Source of the DNA: Pseudomonas sp. UBA1879
Lineage (GTDB): Bacteria > Pseudomonadota > Gammaproteobacteria > Pseudomonadales > Pseudomonadaceae
Assembly (NCBI RefSeq): GCF_002338065.1
Contig: NZ_DDHJ01000010.1
Span: forward strand, 159,997 to 223,996
Direction: 5' to 3'
Length of the DNA: 64,000 bases
Below are positions 26,098 through 35,470 of this stretch, in pieces. Numbering within the stretch: position 1 is the stretch's first letter; every line of letters starts with the position of its first letter. The position numbers and the translations under genes were made by a program. Under the pieces are notes generated by a model that saw only the letters and a list, made by a program, of their open reading frames with translations, was not told where the DNA came from and did not search any database.

Positions 26098-28008
26098 TCA
26101 GCGGATCGCGACACCCAGACTGGAATTGGTGTGCAGCAGCTTGAAGTGCTGACCGTTCTGCATGTTCTTCACGTAGTACCACTTGGCGCCGAGGAAATTC
26201 ACCGCGTAGGTCGAGGACCAGAAATTCTGGGTACCCATCGGCCAGCGCTTGCCATAGGCGTTGTAGATTTCGATCAGCTCATTGATGTTCGGAATGCGCC
26301 CACCTACTGCGGCGGCGGCATTCATCATCTGCGTCAGATTGCCCGAACCCACGCCCACACACTGGATCACGCCCGTGACCGATACGGTGTAGCTGCGGCT
26401 TTCACCCGCGGCGTCCGTCACGCTGATCGTTGCATTGCCGTTGCCGCGGACCGATGTCAGCCCGTCTTCAGCGACATGGGCGATTTTCGGATCGCTGGAC
26501 GTGTAGGTATAAGGAGGGCGACCTCCGCTGGCGACGCGCTGCACCGTCGTGCCCGTAGGGAACGACGGCAGCACGTCCGGGTTGCCAGGGATCAGGTACA
26601 CCTTGCCTGGCAGTGCCACGGGCGAGGTGTCGAACAACAGGCCTTCACGCACACTCAGCTCCAGCTTCTGAGACTCCGATTCCGTGCCGTCGCGGCTGAC
26701 CAGATACGACACCGCCGCGCTTTCACCTTCAGACGCGTCGATGAACGACTTCGGAATGCCGAACTTCAGATGACTGTTATCGCCCACCGTCTGCGGCTCG
26801 CCTTCGAACGTGGTCTTGCCGACCCAGCGCACCTTCACCACATCCGCCGCCGCCATGCCGCGATACGTCGCACGGGCAATGGCTTCGTCCCCCGTGATCA
26901 AAGACGGGCGGAGCACGCCGTCTGCACCGACCGTGTCCAGCGTCGGCGCCGGTAAGTCCAGCGCTGCACTGAGAATCTTCAGCGAGACTTTCTCTGACGC
27001 CTGCACCACACCGCTGCGCCGCGTGACACTGTACGACACCACCACCGTCTGCCCGTCGTTGACCGTTACCAGGGCGCTGGCGATGACCAGTGAAACCTCC
27101 TGCCCCGCCTGCTCGGCGGTGACCACATGCTCTTTGAGATCGCTCCCCTTCGGCCCCTCCCAGCGCACCGCAATCTTCTCGCCTTCACGCAGAGACGCCG
27201 AAGCGGCGATCACCACCGTCGCGCCGTTGCTGGCGTTCGCCGGGTCGAGGATGTTGTCGGTGGCTTCTTTAATGGAAGGGAGGGGGAGCGGCGTCGTGAC
27301 CGACAACTGCAGGCTGATCGACACGGCTTCGGACTTCATCGACACATTACCCGCCAGGTCCGTCACCGTGTAATACACCGGCGAACTCACACCATCAGCG
27401 TGCTCCAGCAGCTCGCGGGTGAAATTCACCGTCACGCTGTTCAAGCCCATGTCATTGCCATCGACCGTGACCAACGGCCCTTCCAGCTCACCCCAATACG
27501 TCTGCACCACATCGCCAAGGGCCATGCCGTTGTAACTGGCGATGCGACCGGGGAGCACGTTATTCATCGCTTCCAACTCGTCGGAGGTGAGCGTGTCCTG
27601 GACTTCGCTGGGGAAGAGGATAGGGCCGAGGTCCGGTGCGCCGGGGGCGGTTTTGTCGATGCGCATGGTGATGCTGTCGGAGAACGCTTCGGCGCCGGTG
27701 ATTGGACTAGATACGCGATACGAAACCGCGTGCTCACCTTCTGTCAGCAGGTCAACGGGCACTTCGACAGTAAGCAAGTCGCCCGGTTTTTCAGACTCGA
27801 GAATCTGCTTTTCATCAGAAACACGCTCGCCGTTGAGGACAAGTTGATAAGTGTATTTAGGCTCCGCTGCTGGCCATACTGGAAAATTGACCACAATAGG
27901 CGATGTCAAATGTTCAATCGGGATTAATCCGCCTTCCAAGGCCACCGGAATGACAGGCAAGTCCAGCGGGATAGGCTCCCGCGGTGTCGGATTGTTTTCA
28001 GTGTTCAT
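26098..28008 (-). CDS. Ig-like repeat protein with C-terminal lectin-like domain (636 aa)
   Basis: A 636-residue protein, start supported by AAGGATAATAA before the ATG. No signal peptide: the start is MNTENNPTPREPIPLDLPVIPV. Residues 1-230 form a module shared with the genes at 28077, 33824 and 34601 (REPIPL, a GLIPIEHL-type segment, VDLLTEGEH, DKTAPGAP, ASYNGMALGDVVQTYWG, YYTVTDLAGNVS). Two Ig-like modules follow (about 235-345 and 350-455, each with KVRWxG and VSYxVxR), then a Big-2-like module (SDPKIAHVAEDGLTSVRGNG) and a C-terminal domain, GGRIPNINELIEIYNAYG then NFWSSTYA, resembling C-type-lectin-like tips of adhesins. Probably a surface or secreted binding protein, export route unknown. 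Confidence 0.75.
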   Translation of the reverse strand: MNTENNPTPREPIPLDLPVIPVALEGGLIPIEHLTSPIVVNFPVWPAAEPKYTYQLVLNGERVSDEKQILESEKPGDLLTVEVPVDLLTEGEHAVSYRVSSPITGAEAFSDSITMRIDKTAPGAPDLGPILFPSEVQDTLTSDELEAMNNVLPGRIASYNGMALGDVVQTYWGELEGPLVTVDGNDMGLNSVTVNFTRELLEHADGVSSPVYYTVTDLAGNVSMKSEAVSISLQLSVTTPLPLPSIKEATDNILDPANASNGATVVIAASASLREGEKIAVRWEGPKGSDLKEHVVTAEQAGQEVSLVIASALVTVNDGQTVVVSYSVTRRSGVVQASEKVSLKILSAALDLPAPTLDTVGADGVLRPSLITGDEAIARATYRGMAAADVVKVRWVGKTTFEGEPQTVGDNSHLKFGIPKSFIDASEGESAAVSYLVSRDGTESESQKLELSVREGLLFDTSPVALPGKVYLIPGNPDVLPSFPTGTTVQRVASGGRPPYTYTSSDPKIAHVAEDGLTSVRGNGNATISVTDAAGESRSYTVSVTGVIQCVGVGSGNLTQMMNAAAAVGGRIPNINELIEIYNAYGKRWPMGTQNFWSSTYAVNFLGAKWYYVKNMQNGQHFKLLHTNSSLGVAIR

Positions 28009-28076
28009 TTATTATCCTTTTTGTTTTCATAGGAGGGCGGACTACTTGCATAACCCGCCAAGGTATTACATTTGAG

Positions 28077-29945
28077 TTATGGGCGCAGGCTGCAGAAGAC
28101 CTCATTAGGTCCACGCATGTCTACCGGAATTCGCGATACTTTGGAGGTCACGGCACTTTGGTTACTACCGGGTGCTGGCTCTACGCGGACATAAGCTTCG
28201 CAGTGGCCAGTGCAGATGGAACGAAGGTTATTATAAGGGACTTCAAAGCTATAACCATTAATAACGTCCTCCTCGTAAAGTTCCCTCGTTGCAGTCACTG
28301 TTGCAGCATCGATTGGGTTGCCACTCTCGTCGAAACCTTTGAAGGTAAAAAACAGCTTTTGATGTGGAGCCATATTTACAAAAGGTTTAATTAACCCCTT
28401 AGTGCCATTTGGTGCGACGGGCAGAGCCAGATAACCAGTAGGCGTAAGCACAAACTCAGGACCGTCAATGCCGCTTTCCCCACCAGGTAGCTCTTCTTTA
28501 GACCTGACAGTTACGTGCTGTATTGGAGAAGATGTTGAATTGGGATTGCCCTGTCGGCTCACCGTGTAATGAACAGGGATTTCGGCACCGGTGCCTTGTG
28601 CTTTCATAATGGAATTAGCGATGGGGATGATAAGATCTTGTTTTGCAGCAAGGTCTAATTCGCTGATTTGATGCCACAGTTGACGTTCTTGATCACCCCA
28701 AAACAGGTTCAACGAATCGTTGAGTCTGAAGTCATCACTCCATGCCACAATGGCGTTGCTGTTCAGCTCATAGTCATCTTCATCGATGAAGTTATCCGCC
28801 TTATTCGGGTTCTCAACACTAGTCCCTTGAATAGTCGGAGCGAGCGTGGGTTCTGAGACAGGTAATGTAACGTAGACATCCACCGCGACAGGCAGAGAGC
28901 TGCCGTTCAGCTGATTTTGACGTGTCACCGTATAGCTGACCGCAACCTCTCCCACCGGTTGGGCAACGATTGTCTCGTAGGGCACGCGCAACGAAAGCAC
29001 GATAGCCTCATTTTCGCTTCCTGCTGGCAACTCAACCGGATACATCGGACGATCGGTGCCCCAATACAAGGTGATGTGGTCAAAAGCGGCAGCACCCGGA
29101 TAGCGTGGAATATCCACTTGAATGCCTGAACGAGCCTCGATGTACTCGATCTGATCACCCACGGTGGGATCGATGATCGGCGCCGGGTAATCTTCGGGAA
29201 TTTCTTCCAGCAGAAGGGTAATTTCCGTGGGCAATGAATATTCCGAAACGTTGCCGGCTCGATCAGTCACATTGTATTTGACCAGCTTTGGTCCATCAGC
29301 AATGGTTTTGAGGAACTCACGAGAGAAATCGAAAATAACTTTGTTCAAGCCCATATCTGTTTCGTCAACCACAGCGGTTGGGCCGACAACATCACCCCAG
29401 TAGGTGTGAATGACATCGTGCTTGGCCATACCTGTATAGCCCGCCACTTCAACGGGTAGCTTGTTGTTTAGACGCTCGAGCTCGGCGAGTGTCAGACCAT
29501 TGGTGACTTCAACGGGAAATTGAATGGCTACGAGTCGTGGTTTTCCAGGTGCCGTTCTGTCAATCACGATACCCATAATGCCGGAATATGCGACTGCTCC
29601 GGTGATATGGCTCTTCACTTCAAAAGAAAGTTCATGTCTTCCTTCAGTCTGTACTTCCACCGGGACTTCGAGTGTCAGCGGGTCACCTGGTTTTTCATTG
29701 TCCTGTACTGCCTTGATAGGCCCCGTATTTTTGCCGTTCCACTGGAGTTGATAAAAATATCCAGGCTCCGCACCTTCCCATACTTTAAGATCAACGGTGA
29801 TGGGAGTATCCAATGCCGATACGGGGATCAGCCCAAAATTGTCCTCGTCGTGAAATGCGACCGCAATGTCCGGCGGAGCGATGGGAATAGGCTCTCTGTT
29901 GATTCCGTTATGCAGGATGGTAGGTATCTGTCTAGTGTTGCTCAT
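28077..29945 (-). CDS. Ig-like repeat protein (622 aa), paralogue of the downstream gene
   Basis: A 622-residue protein with the same N-terminal module as its neighbour (NREPIPIAPPDIAVAF, VEVQTEGRHELSF, DRTAPGKP, GYTGMAKHDVIHTYWGD, YNVTDRAGNVSEY; residues 1-240). Three further Ig-like modules follow to about 610, with ITLYWGTDRPMYPV, AVSYTVTRQNQ and LNLFWGDQE. It lacks the lectin-like tip and ends in VFCSLRP. No signal peptide is visible. AAGGACTGAATC precedes the ATG. The two big genes are 68 bases apart and probably cotranscribed from the divergent region shared with the autotransporter. Base composition is noticeably less GC-rich than the surroundings. Confidence 0.75.
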   Translation of the reverse strand: MSNTRQIPTILHNGINREPIPIAPPDIAVAFHDEDNFGLIPVSALDTPITVDLKVWEGAEPGYFYQLQWNGKNTGPIKAVQDNEKPGDPLTLEVPVEVQTEGRHELSFEVKSHITGAVAYSGIMGIVIDRTAPGKPRLVAIQFPVEVTNGLTLAELERLNNKLPVEVAGYTGMAKHDVIHTYWGDVVGPTAVVDETDMGLNKVIFDFSREFLKTIADGPKLVKYNVTDRAGNVSEYSLPTEITLLLEEIPEDYPAPIIDPTVGDQIEYIEARSGIQVDIPRYPGAAAFDHITLYWGTDRPMYPVELPAGSENEAIVLSLRVPYETIVAQPVGEVAVSYTVTRQNQLNGSSLPVAVDVYVTLPVSEPTLAPTIQGTSVENPNKADNFIDEDDYELNSNAIVAWSDDFRLNDSLNLFWGDQERQLWHQISELDLAAKQDLIIPIANSIMKAQGTGAEIPVHYTVSRQGNPNSTSSPIQHVTVRSKEELPGGESGIDGPEFVLTPTGYLALPVAPNGTKGLIKPFVNMAPHQKLFFTFKGFDESGNPIDAATVTATRELYEEDVINGYSFEVPYNNLRSICTGHCEAYVRVEPAPGSNQSAVTSKVSRIPVDMRGPNEVFCSLRP

Positions 29946-30312
29946 GATTCAGTCCTTTGCATTGAAGTACGTTTATCCAATTGAACACAGCATTATTCGC
30001 TATTAGCAGTGCCAGAGATTCAGTGTCCCTGATCTGCAAATAACTTAAACGCATGATTATTCAGCGGTCAACGTCGTACCAATTCCTCGCTGTAGGAGTT
30101 TTTTGATCCGTGTAGGACGTTTGAATAAGGCCCGACGACAACCTCTGCAGAATTCTTTGACGAAAGCCTTAAAAAATGGGAGTTCAACCGATTTCAGAGT
30201 CGGAAAATTCCCCGTCCATTTCGGAAACGTCCCACTCGAAAATTTTTTTAATTTCCTGAAGAAGACGCTATGTATTCCCAAACTTGAGCTCTCATTTATA
30301 GGAGGACTCAGG
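29946..30312. promoter_or_regulatory. Divergent regulatory region of the Ig-like/autotransporter island
   Basis: A 367-base, AT-richer intergenic region between divergent genes. It holds TGTAGGAGTTTTTT at 30091 and TGTAGGACGTTTG at 30111, direct repeats exactly 20 bases apart, and an inverse copy AAACGTCCCAC at 30225. No gene is convincing in it. Confidence 0.4.
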
Positions 30313-32607
30313 GTGTCTATCGGAAATATGCCTTCAAACCGGTTCCAGCGAAGCGTGCTTGCGCTGGCAATCAGTATGTTTTCCCCATTGATATGGGCAA
30401 GCGAAAAGGAGGCTTTTTCACGTGAAGATGCCTCAGCTGACATGGGCACAGAGACGATTGACGTGAACGGTCAAATGCGTGAAGTGATAGTGGTGGATGG
30501 GGTACGCCTGACGTTGGATCATACCGCAACGCCTGCAAGCTACTCGGTGAAGAACTCCGGCGTTTTAGATCTTCAGAACGGAGCAGTCGTAGACTATGTC
30601 GATGTGATAAACGCCGAACTGAGCATCGATGGCGGCACGGTTACTGAAGGCATTGGCCTGAAGGTGGGGTCAGCCCACATCCGGAATGCTCGTATCTCGA
30701 ATCCAAAGACGGCAGGTATGGTGCTACATGCGAATCAACACAACCCATCAGCTTCGTCAATTGCCAACGTTTGGAACAGTCGTGTCCAAGGTGTGGGCTT
30801 CGGCGTACTTGTTTCGCCGAATGGAGAGCTTAATGTCGTGCAATCGACCATTGAAGGTGTGATGCCTGATGCACATGGGCAGCACGGGGGGATATCGCAG
30901 GCTGGCGGCACCGTCCGTCTGGCTGACGCCAGCCATGTGATCGGCGATGAGAATGGTGTCCGAATATTCAACGGTACAAAGGGCTTCTATACAGAAAAAA
31001 ACGTACTCACCGTTAACCATTCAACAGTCACGGCCCGTGCCGGATCAGCGATTGAAGTGATGGAAAGTCCTGAGCTCGGCAGAGACAAAACAACGGCTAC
31101 CATTCTTATCGCCAATCATTCCACCCTGGAAGCGGGCAATGGCCGTCTCATCAATGTGAAAGAAGAAAGCACCGCCAACGTAGAGGTCAACGACAGTGCC
31201 CTCACCGGAAACTTCGTCGCCGACGACACCAGCACGATGAACGTCGCACTGCGAAACCACGCTCGTCTGAATGGCAACATCGTAAACGGTAATGCCGTGA
31301 TCATCGATTCCAGCGGTCACTGGCAGCTCCCGGGAGACAATTCGATCAAGTCCTTGACCATCGACGGTGGCAGTGTCGGGTTTTCGGGGGATGGCTTTCA
31401 TACACTCACCCTCGGTCACTTGTCGGGTCGAGGCCGGTTTGACATGCGCATCGATCCCGCCAATGGGGCGAGCGACTTGTTGAATGTCAAAGGCCAGGCC
31501 AGCGGCAATCACCTGCTCAACGTTCGCAATACCGGCGAAGAGGCGGTGCCGTCGGATTTCGAGGCATTGCGAGTGGTGCACACCGAAGGAGGGGACGCGC
31601 AGTTCCGGCTGCGAGGGGCACGTGCTGACATCGGTGCTTACTCCTACGCACTGGAACAACAAGGCAACGACTGGTTCATCATCGGTTCCGGCAAGACTAT
31701 CAGTCCTTCGACGGAGAGCGTGTTGGCGCTGTTCAACGTCGGGCCGACGATCTGGAACAGTGAGTTGAGCACATTGCGTGGCCGTATGGGTGAAGTGCGC
31801 GGCCAGGAGCAGGGGGGCGGCTGGATTCGTACGTATGGCAGCCGTTTCAAAGCGTCGCTGGATACGGGGCTGAGCTATCAGCAGCGGCAACACGGGCTGT
31901 CGTTCGGTGCAGACGGGCCTGTGTCGGTCAGCGACGGGCAGTTGTTGGTGGGCCTGATGGGGGGCTATAGCCAGTCTGATCTGGACATGGGCCGAGGCAC
32001 CTCGGGCGAGGTCGACAGCTACTATGTCGGTGCTTACGGCACGTGGCTGTCGGACGAGGGTTATTACCTCGACGGCGTGGTCAAGGTGAACAAATTCCAC
32101 AATGCGTCGAAGGTGGCGATGAGCGATGGCGAGAAGGCCAAGGGCGATTACAGCAACTTGGCGGTCGGTGGGTCGGTGGAGTTCGGCAAACACATCAAGC
32201 TGTCCGACGATTATTTCGTAGAGCCCTTCGCGCAGCTGTCGAGTGTGTGGATCGGCGGCGATAGCTACACACTGGATAATGGCCTGAAAGCCAAGACCCG
32301 TGAGACGCAATCGATTGTGGGCAAAGTGGGGGCCACGCTGGGCCGGCAGTTCACCCTCAAGGATGGCGGGGTGGTGCAACCTTACGTACGAGTCGCAGGT
32401 GCGCATGAGTTCTCCCGTAGCAATGATGTCAGCGTCAACGATCAGCGTTTCGACAATGATCTGTTCGGCTCCCGGGCCGAGCTGGGTGCCGGCGTGTCGG
32501 TGTCGCTGTCCAAACGTCTGCATGTGCATGCTGACTTCGATTACATGAAGGGCGAGCATGTCGAGCAGCCATGGGGGGCTAATCTGGGGCTGCGCCTGGC
32601 GTTCTGA
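30313..32607 (+). CDS. Type V autotransporter, pertactin/AIDA-like
   Basis: About 764 residues from the GTG at 30313, seven bases after AGGAGG; an ATG at 30328 would remove five residues. A signal peptide follows (LALAISMFSPLIWASE). The passenger (about 35-480) is a right-handed beta-helix rich in short repeated strands (VLDLQNGAVVDYVDVINAEL, GLKVGSAHIRNARI) with a Pertactin-like end near NVKGQASGNHLL. The C-terminal 270 residues are the autotransporter barrel, starting near GGWIRTYGSRF and ending NLGLRLAF with the terminal phenylalanine needed for Bam insertion. It is divergent from the Ig-like genes and likely an adhesin or other surface protein. Confidence 0.9.
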   Translation: MSIGNMPSNRFQRSVLALAISMFSPLIWASEKEAFSREDASADMGTETIDVNGQMREVIVVDGVRLTLDHTATPASYSVKNSGVLDLQNGAVVDYVDVINAELSIDGGTVTEGIGLKVGSAHIRNARISNPKTAGMVLHANQHNPSASSIANVWNSRVQGVGFGVLVSPNGELNVVQSTIEGVMPDAHGQHGGISQAGGTVRLADASHVIGDENGVRIFNGTKGFYTEKNVLTVNHSTVTARAGSAIEVMESPELGRDKTTATILIANHSTLEAGNGRLINVKEESTANVEVNDSALTGNFVADDTSTMNVALRNHARLNGNIVNGNAVIIDSSGHWQLPGDNSIKSLTIDGGSVGFSGDGFHTLTLGHLSGRGRFDMRIDPANGASDLLNVKGQASGNHLLNVRNTGEEAVPSDFEALRVVHTEGGDAQFRLRGARADIGAYSYALEQQGNDWFIIGSGKTISPSTESVLALFNVGPTIWNSELSTLRGRMGEVRGQEQGGGWIRTYGSRFKASLDTGLSYQQRQHGLSFGADGPVSVSDGQLLVGLMGGYSQSDLDMGRGTSGEVDSYYVGAYGTWLSDEGYYLDGVVKVNKFHNASKVAMSDGEKAKGDYSNLAVGGSVEFGKHIKLSDDYFVEPFAQLSSVWIGGDSYTLDNGLKAKTRETQSIVGKVGATLGRQFTLKDGGVVQPYVRVAGAHEFSRSNDVSVNDQRFDNDLFGSRAELGAGVSVSLSKRLHVHADFDYMKGEHVEQPWGANLGLRLAF

Positions 32608-32638
32608 TAATTGATGTTTTAGCGATCAAGACGCTGCC

Positions 32639-32675
32639 AAAGCCCCGACGGCATTGATGCCGCCGGGGCTTTTCT
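32639..32675 (+). terminator. Terminator of the autotransporter gene
   Basis: AAAGCCCCGACGGC and GCCGCCGGGGCTTTT form a strong stem with loop ATTGAT and a short T-tract, 31 bases after the stop. Confidence 0.85.
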
Positions 32676-32738
32676 TCGTTACTCGAACTGACAGGCCGAC
32701 ATCCGGCGGGTGCCGATCACCGTTATGCCCGATTGTTT

Positions 32739-33398
32739 TTACACGTCCAGTCTGCCCCGTCGGGTCGGACGGCCATATGAACTCCCGGGCGCGTTTTTCC
32801 CATCGTCGCGCACGTTGATCGTGAGGGTTTCCGACACACCAATCAGACGCTTGCGCCGGACCACTTCGTAGTGAATGTCGATCAGGCCGGTCCGGTCGTT
32901 CGGTACCCCTTCAGCGGCAACGAACATAATCACCCGCGGTCCTTTGCGGTCTTCACAACGAGGGACGGCGGTGTAGAACATGCTTCTGCCCCAACGCACC
33001 TTGAGCTGATCGTCAGCCCAGATCTTTGAACAGCGAGGAATAGCGAGGCACACGCCTCGGGCGAGTTGCTCCGTCGAGACCTCGCCGTGCTGGCTTCCGC
33101 TCAATGTCGGTGCAGGCAGGGTAGGGGCTGTTTTTCTCGCTTCTTCATTGACCTCCCAAGAAAAACCCAATACGTGTTCAAGGTGCTCACTGTAGAACGC
33201 GACGATATCCTTCGACGTGGCGCCAGGCGGTTGAATGGCGCGTAAGTCTTCGTAGTGCGGTATCGAATCCAGATTGAAACTCGATTGATCAAAGCGTTCG
33301 TCAGCATTCGCCATTTGATCTTCTGCGGACATCTCTTTTTTGTTTGGGGCGTTGTCGGGCGTAGGGTTGGACGATGGAACGTCCATATCGTCTTCCAT
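32739..33398 (-). CDS. Hypothetical protein with one Ig-like module (219 aa)
   Basis: A 219-residue protein starting MEDDMDVPSSNPTPDN, with AGGAG five bases before the ATG; the longer frame to 33440 is not supported. Residues 1-60 are acidic and probably disordered. The C-terminal half has KVRWGRSMFYTAVPRC, then VIMFVAAEGV, then DIHYEVVRRKRLIGVSETLTINV, the same WG...Y.V.R...S.. pattern as the Ig-like modules of the big proteins, so I infer one divergent module. No signal peptide. Function unknown; it is convergent with the autotransporter. Confidence 0.65.
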   Translation of the reverse strand: MEDDMDVPSSNPTPDNAPNKKEMSAEDQMANADERFDQSSFNLDSIPHYEDLRAIQPPGATSKDIVAFYSEHLEHVLGFSWEVNEEARKTAPTLPAPTLSGSQHGEVSTEQLARGVCLAIPRCSKIWADDQLKVRWGRSMFYTAVPRCEDRKGPRVIMFVAAEGVPNDRTGLIDIHYEVVRRKRLIGVSETLTINVRDDGKNAPGSSYGRPTRRGRLDV

Positions 33399-33823
33399 TG
33401 AAACTCCTCGGATTAAATGGAAATTGAGCATGTAAAACAACTAAGCGATAGGGATAACGCGGTGGGGCATAATGTCCCGGCGGCATATGTTCAAGTTGTA
33501 AAGCCTTGATGTCAATTAAGCGAGCTGTAGAGGTTTGACGGTAGGGGTTGGGTCATTTGTACGGGTTGAAACCCTATCGGATTTATGCGTTCCCGGATGT
33601 TTTGCTGATTTTGTCCACTGTGTAAGTACATATATATTGCATGCCGCTGCATGGGATGTGCTTGCCCACTTCCACGAGTCCTTGATGGCTGTAGGCAAAC
33701 AGGAAATAAGCGCTGAAAAAATATTTCCTAATCTTTGAATTTTCCGTAATGGCGGGCAATCCTCCACGCAAATGCATGGCGGATTGCCGCTCAATGACTC
33801 AAATGCATATCGAAAATATGCTG
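33399..33823. other. 425-base intergenic region with no supported gene
   Basis: AT-richer than the flanks; the short frames here are unlikely to be genes. An inverted repeat GGCAATCC...GGATTGCC at 33755-33788 lies just beyond the 222-aa gene's stop and may be its terminator, though without a T-run. Confidence 0.4.
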
Positions 33824-34492
33824 TTACGAAGTTAGTGAAATCGTCATGGGCAGGGATCTCATGGACTCATTCCCTGCGCGGTCGACCACGACGTAGTCAA
33901 TCGCCACGGTGTCGGCGCCCAGGCTCAAAAGGAAATCCTGTTGGAAGACGATTTCAATCGGGCGAACAGTGAGTTCGTCAGGCTGCACGATGTGCATCGG
34001 GCCAGGAACGCCGTTGCACAGCGTCTGGACGACGTCGCCCGTGTCCATGCCCGAGTACCCGGGCAGGATGGCTGTGGCGTTACCGTCCACCGAGCCCTCG
34101 GCGAAGAACAGCGGGGCGAGAACAGGGGCGCCGGGAGGGGTTCGGTCGACGATCAGAGGGATCGAGGGTGAGAACACTTCGTCCCCGGTGAGCGGATTAC
34201 AGATTCGGTACTCAAGGGCATGTAAACCCTCGTTCACCAAGTGTGTTTCAGACAGATGAAGGGTAATGGTATCGCCGACTTTGTCGCCGTCCGTAAGGAC
34301 GCGTTCATCGGTCACAGGGACACCATCCAAGTCCAGTCGTACAGTGTAGCCAGTTATGGCGCCAGCCCAGACTTTCACCTGTACGGCAATGGGCGCATTC
34401 AAGTCGGCGGTTTTCAACAGTCCATCTTCATACGCTGCTGGCACTACAGCAGGCGGGAGCGGGATCGGTTCTCTGACATTCATGTCGTTCAT
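33824..34492 (-). CDS. Single-module Ig-like protein, copy A (222 aa)
   Basis: A 222-residue protein corresponding to the N-terminal module of the 636-aa and 622-aa proteins standing alone. It starts MNDMNVREPIPLPPAVVPAAY and has DRTPPGAPVLAPLFF, PGYSGMDTGDVVQTLCNG, PDELTVRPIEIVFQQDFL and DYVVVDRAGNESMRSLPMT. GGAG is correctly spaced upstream. Copy B (34601-35269) is the same length and clearly similar throughout, so this is a local duplication. No signal peptide and no membrane helix. Function unknown. Confidence 0.75.
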   Translation of the reverse strand: MNDMNVREPIPLPPAVVPAAYEDGLLKTADLNAPIAVQVKVWAGAITGYTVRLDLDGVPVTDERVLTDGDKVGDTITLHLSETHLVNEGLHALEYRICNPLTGDEVFSPSIPLIVDRTPPGAPVLAPLFFAEGSVDGNATAILPGYSGMDTGDVVQTLCNGVPGPMHIVQPDELTVRPIEIVFQQDFLLSLGADTVAIDYVVVDRAGNESMRSLPMTISLTS

Positions 34493-34600
34493 GGCATTTC
34501 TCCATAAGGCACAGTCGTCCGCGTTCTCTTGCGGAACGTGTGTCTGTTTGATCGGGTGATCGTGTTGATTTTTGTCCGGCCGTGGATTCGCCGGAGGGTG

Positions 34601-35269
34601 TTACGAGACCAGCGCGAGCGTCTTGGGCAACGATCGGATCGATTCATTGCCGGCTCGGTCGGTCACTGTGTAATCGATGTTCACGTAGTCAGCCCCCAGG
34701 CTTTGCAGGAAGGCTTTTTCGAAGACGATTTCGATAGGCCGCAGGGTGAGTTCGTCGGCCTGCACGGTGTGGGTGGGGCCGGCGACTCCGTTGCACAGGG
34801 TGCGAATGAGGTCGCCCGTTTCGATGCCGGCGTAGCCGGGGATGAAGGCGAGGGTGTTGCTATTGAGTTCGCGTTCGGCGAAGAGCACGGGACCGAGGAG
34901 TGCACCGCCCGGTGGGGTGCGGTCTACCTTAAGCGCGACTTCGGGCGAGAAGTCTTCCAGGTCTGCGAAGGGGCTGTAAATACGGTACTGAAGGTTGTAT
35001 GTGCCGTCATGCAGTAGCAGGCTCTCGGCTAGATGCAATGTGAGCATATTGCCAGGCTTGTCATCGTCGGTAATGACGCGTTCGTTCGTAACGGGCTCGT
35101 TATCCAGATGCAATCTCACGGTATATCCCGTCTCGGCAGCAGGCCACACTTCAACTTCTACGGCAATGGGAGCATCCAAGTCAGCTACCTTTAACAACCC
35201 ATCTTCAAAAGCAACGGGTACAACGGCAGGCGGAAGTGGAATCGGCGCTTTGACATTCATGTCATTCAT
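34601..35269 (-). CDS. Single-module Ig-like protein, copy B (222 aa)
   Basis: A 222-residue paralogue of copy A: MNDMNVKAPIPLPPAVVPVAF, DRTPPGGALLGPVLFAE, PGYAGIETGDLIRTLCNG, ADELTLRPIEIVFEKAFL and DYTVTDRAGNESIRSLPKT align directly. AGGAGG lies five bases before the ATG; the longer frame to 35392 is not used. It is 108 bases upstream of copy A on the same strand and may share its transcript. No export signal is visible. Confidence 0.75.
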   Translation of the reverse strand: MNDMNVKAPIPLPPAVVPVAFEDGLLKVADLDAPIAVEVEVWPAAETGYTVRLHLDNEPVTNERVITDDDKPGNMLTLHLAESLLLHDGTYNLQYRIYSPFADLEDFSPEVALKVDRTPPGGALLGPVLFAERELNSNTLAFIPGYAGIETGDLIRTLCNGVAGPTHTVQADELTLRPIEIVFEKAFLQSLGADYVNIDYTVTDRAGNESIRSLPKTLALVS

Positions 35270-35470
35270 AACATCCTCCTTGAAGCACATTCTTTCACGT
35301 TCAATCGCAAACGGATGCCTTCCTATTAACTGGCCTAGATCAACGATAACCGCCCTTGTGGCGTTACATATATATCGCGATCTGAACTTCAACTAATAGC
35401 GATCCAGACTTTGTGTCAACCCTGCATTTCGCTCCCGCTTCGAAAAACAGCACTTGGTCCGCAACTTGGG

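Noticed and set aside
30103..30312. Long upstream start for the autotransporter
   Set aside because: The 70 extra residues precede the signal peptide, and AGGAGG is correctly spaced for the GTG at 30313.
30057..30449. Minus-strand frame of 130 codons overlapping the autotransporter start
   Set aside because: It overlaps the well-supported signal peptide region and has no ribosome site or family features.
33535..33794. Overlapping short frames between the 219-aa and 222-aa genes
   Set aside because: Both strands open by chance in AT-richer DNA; neither has a ribosome site.
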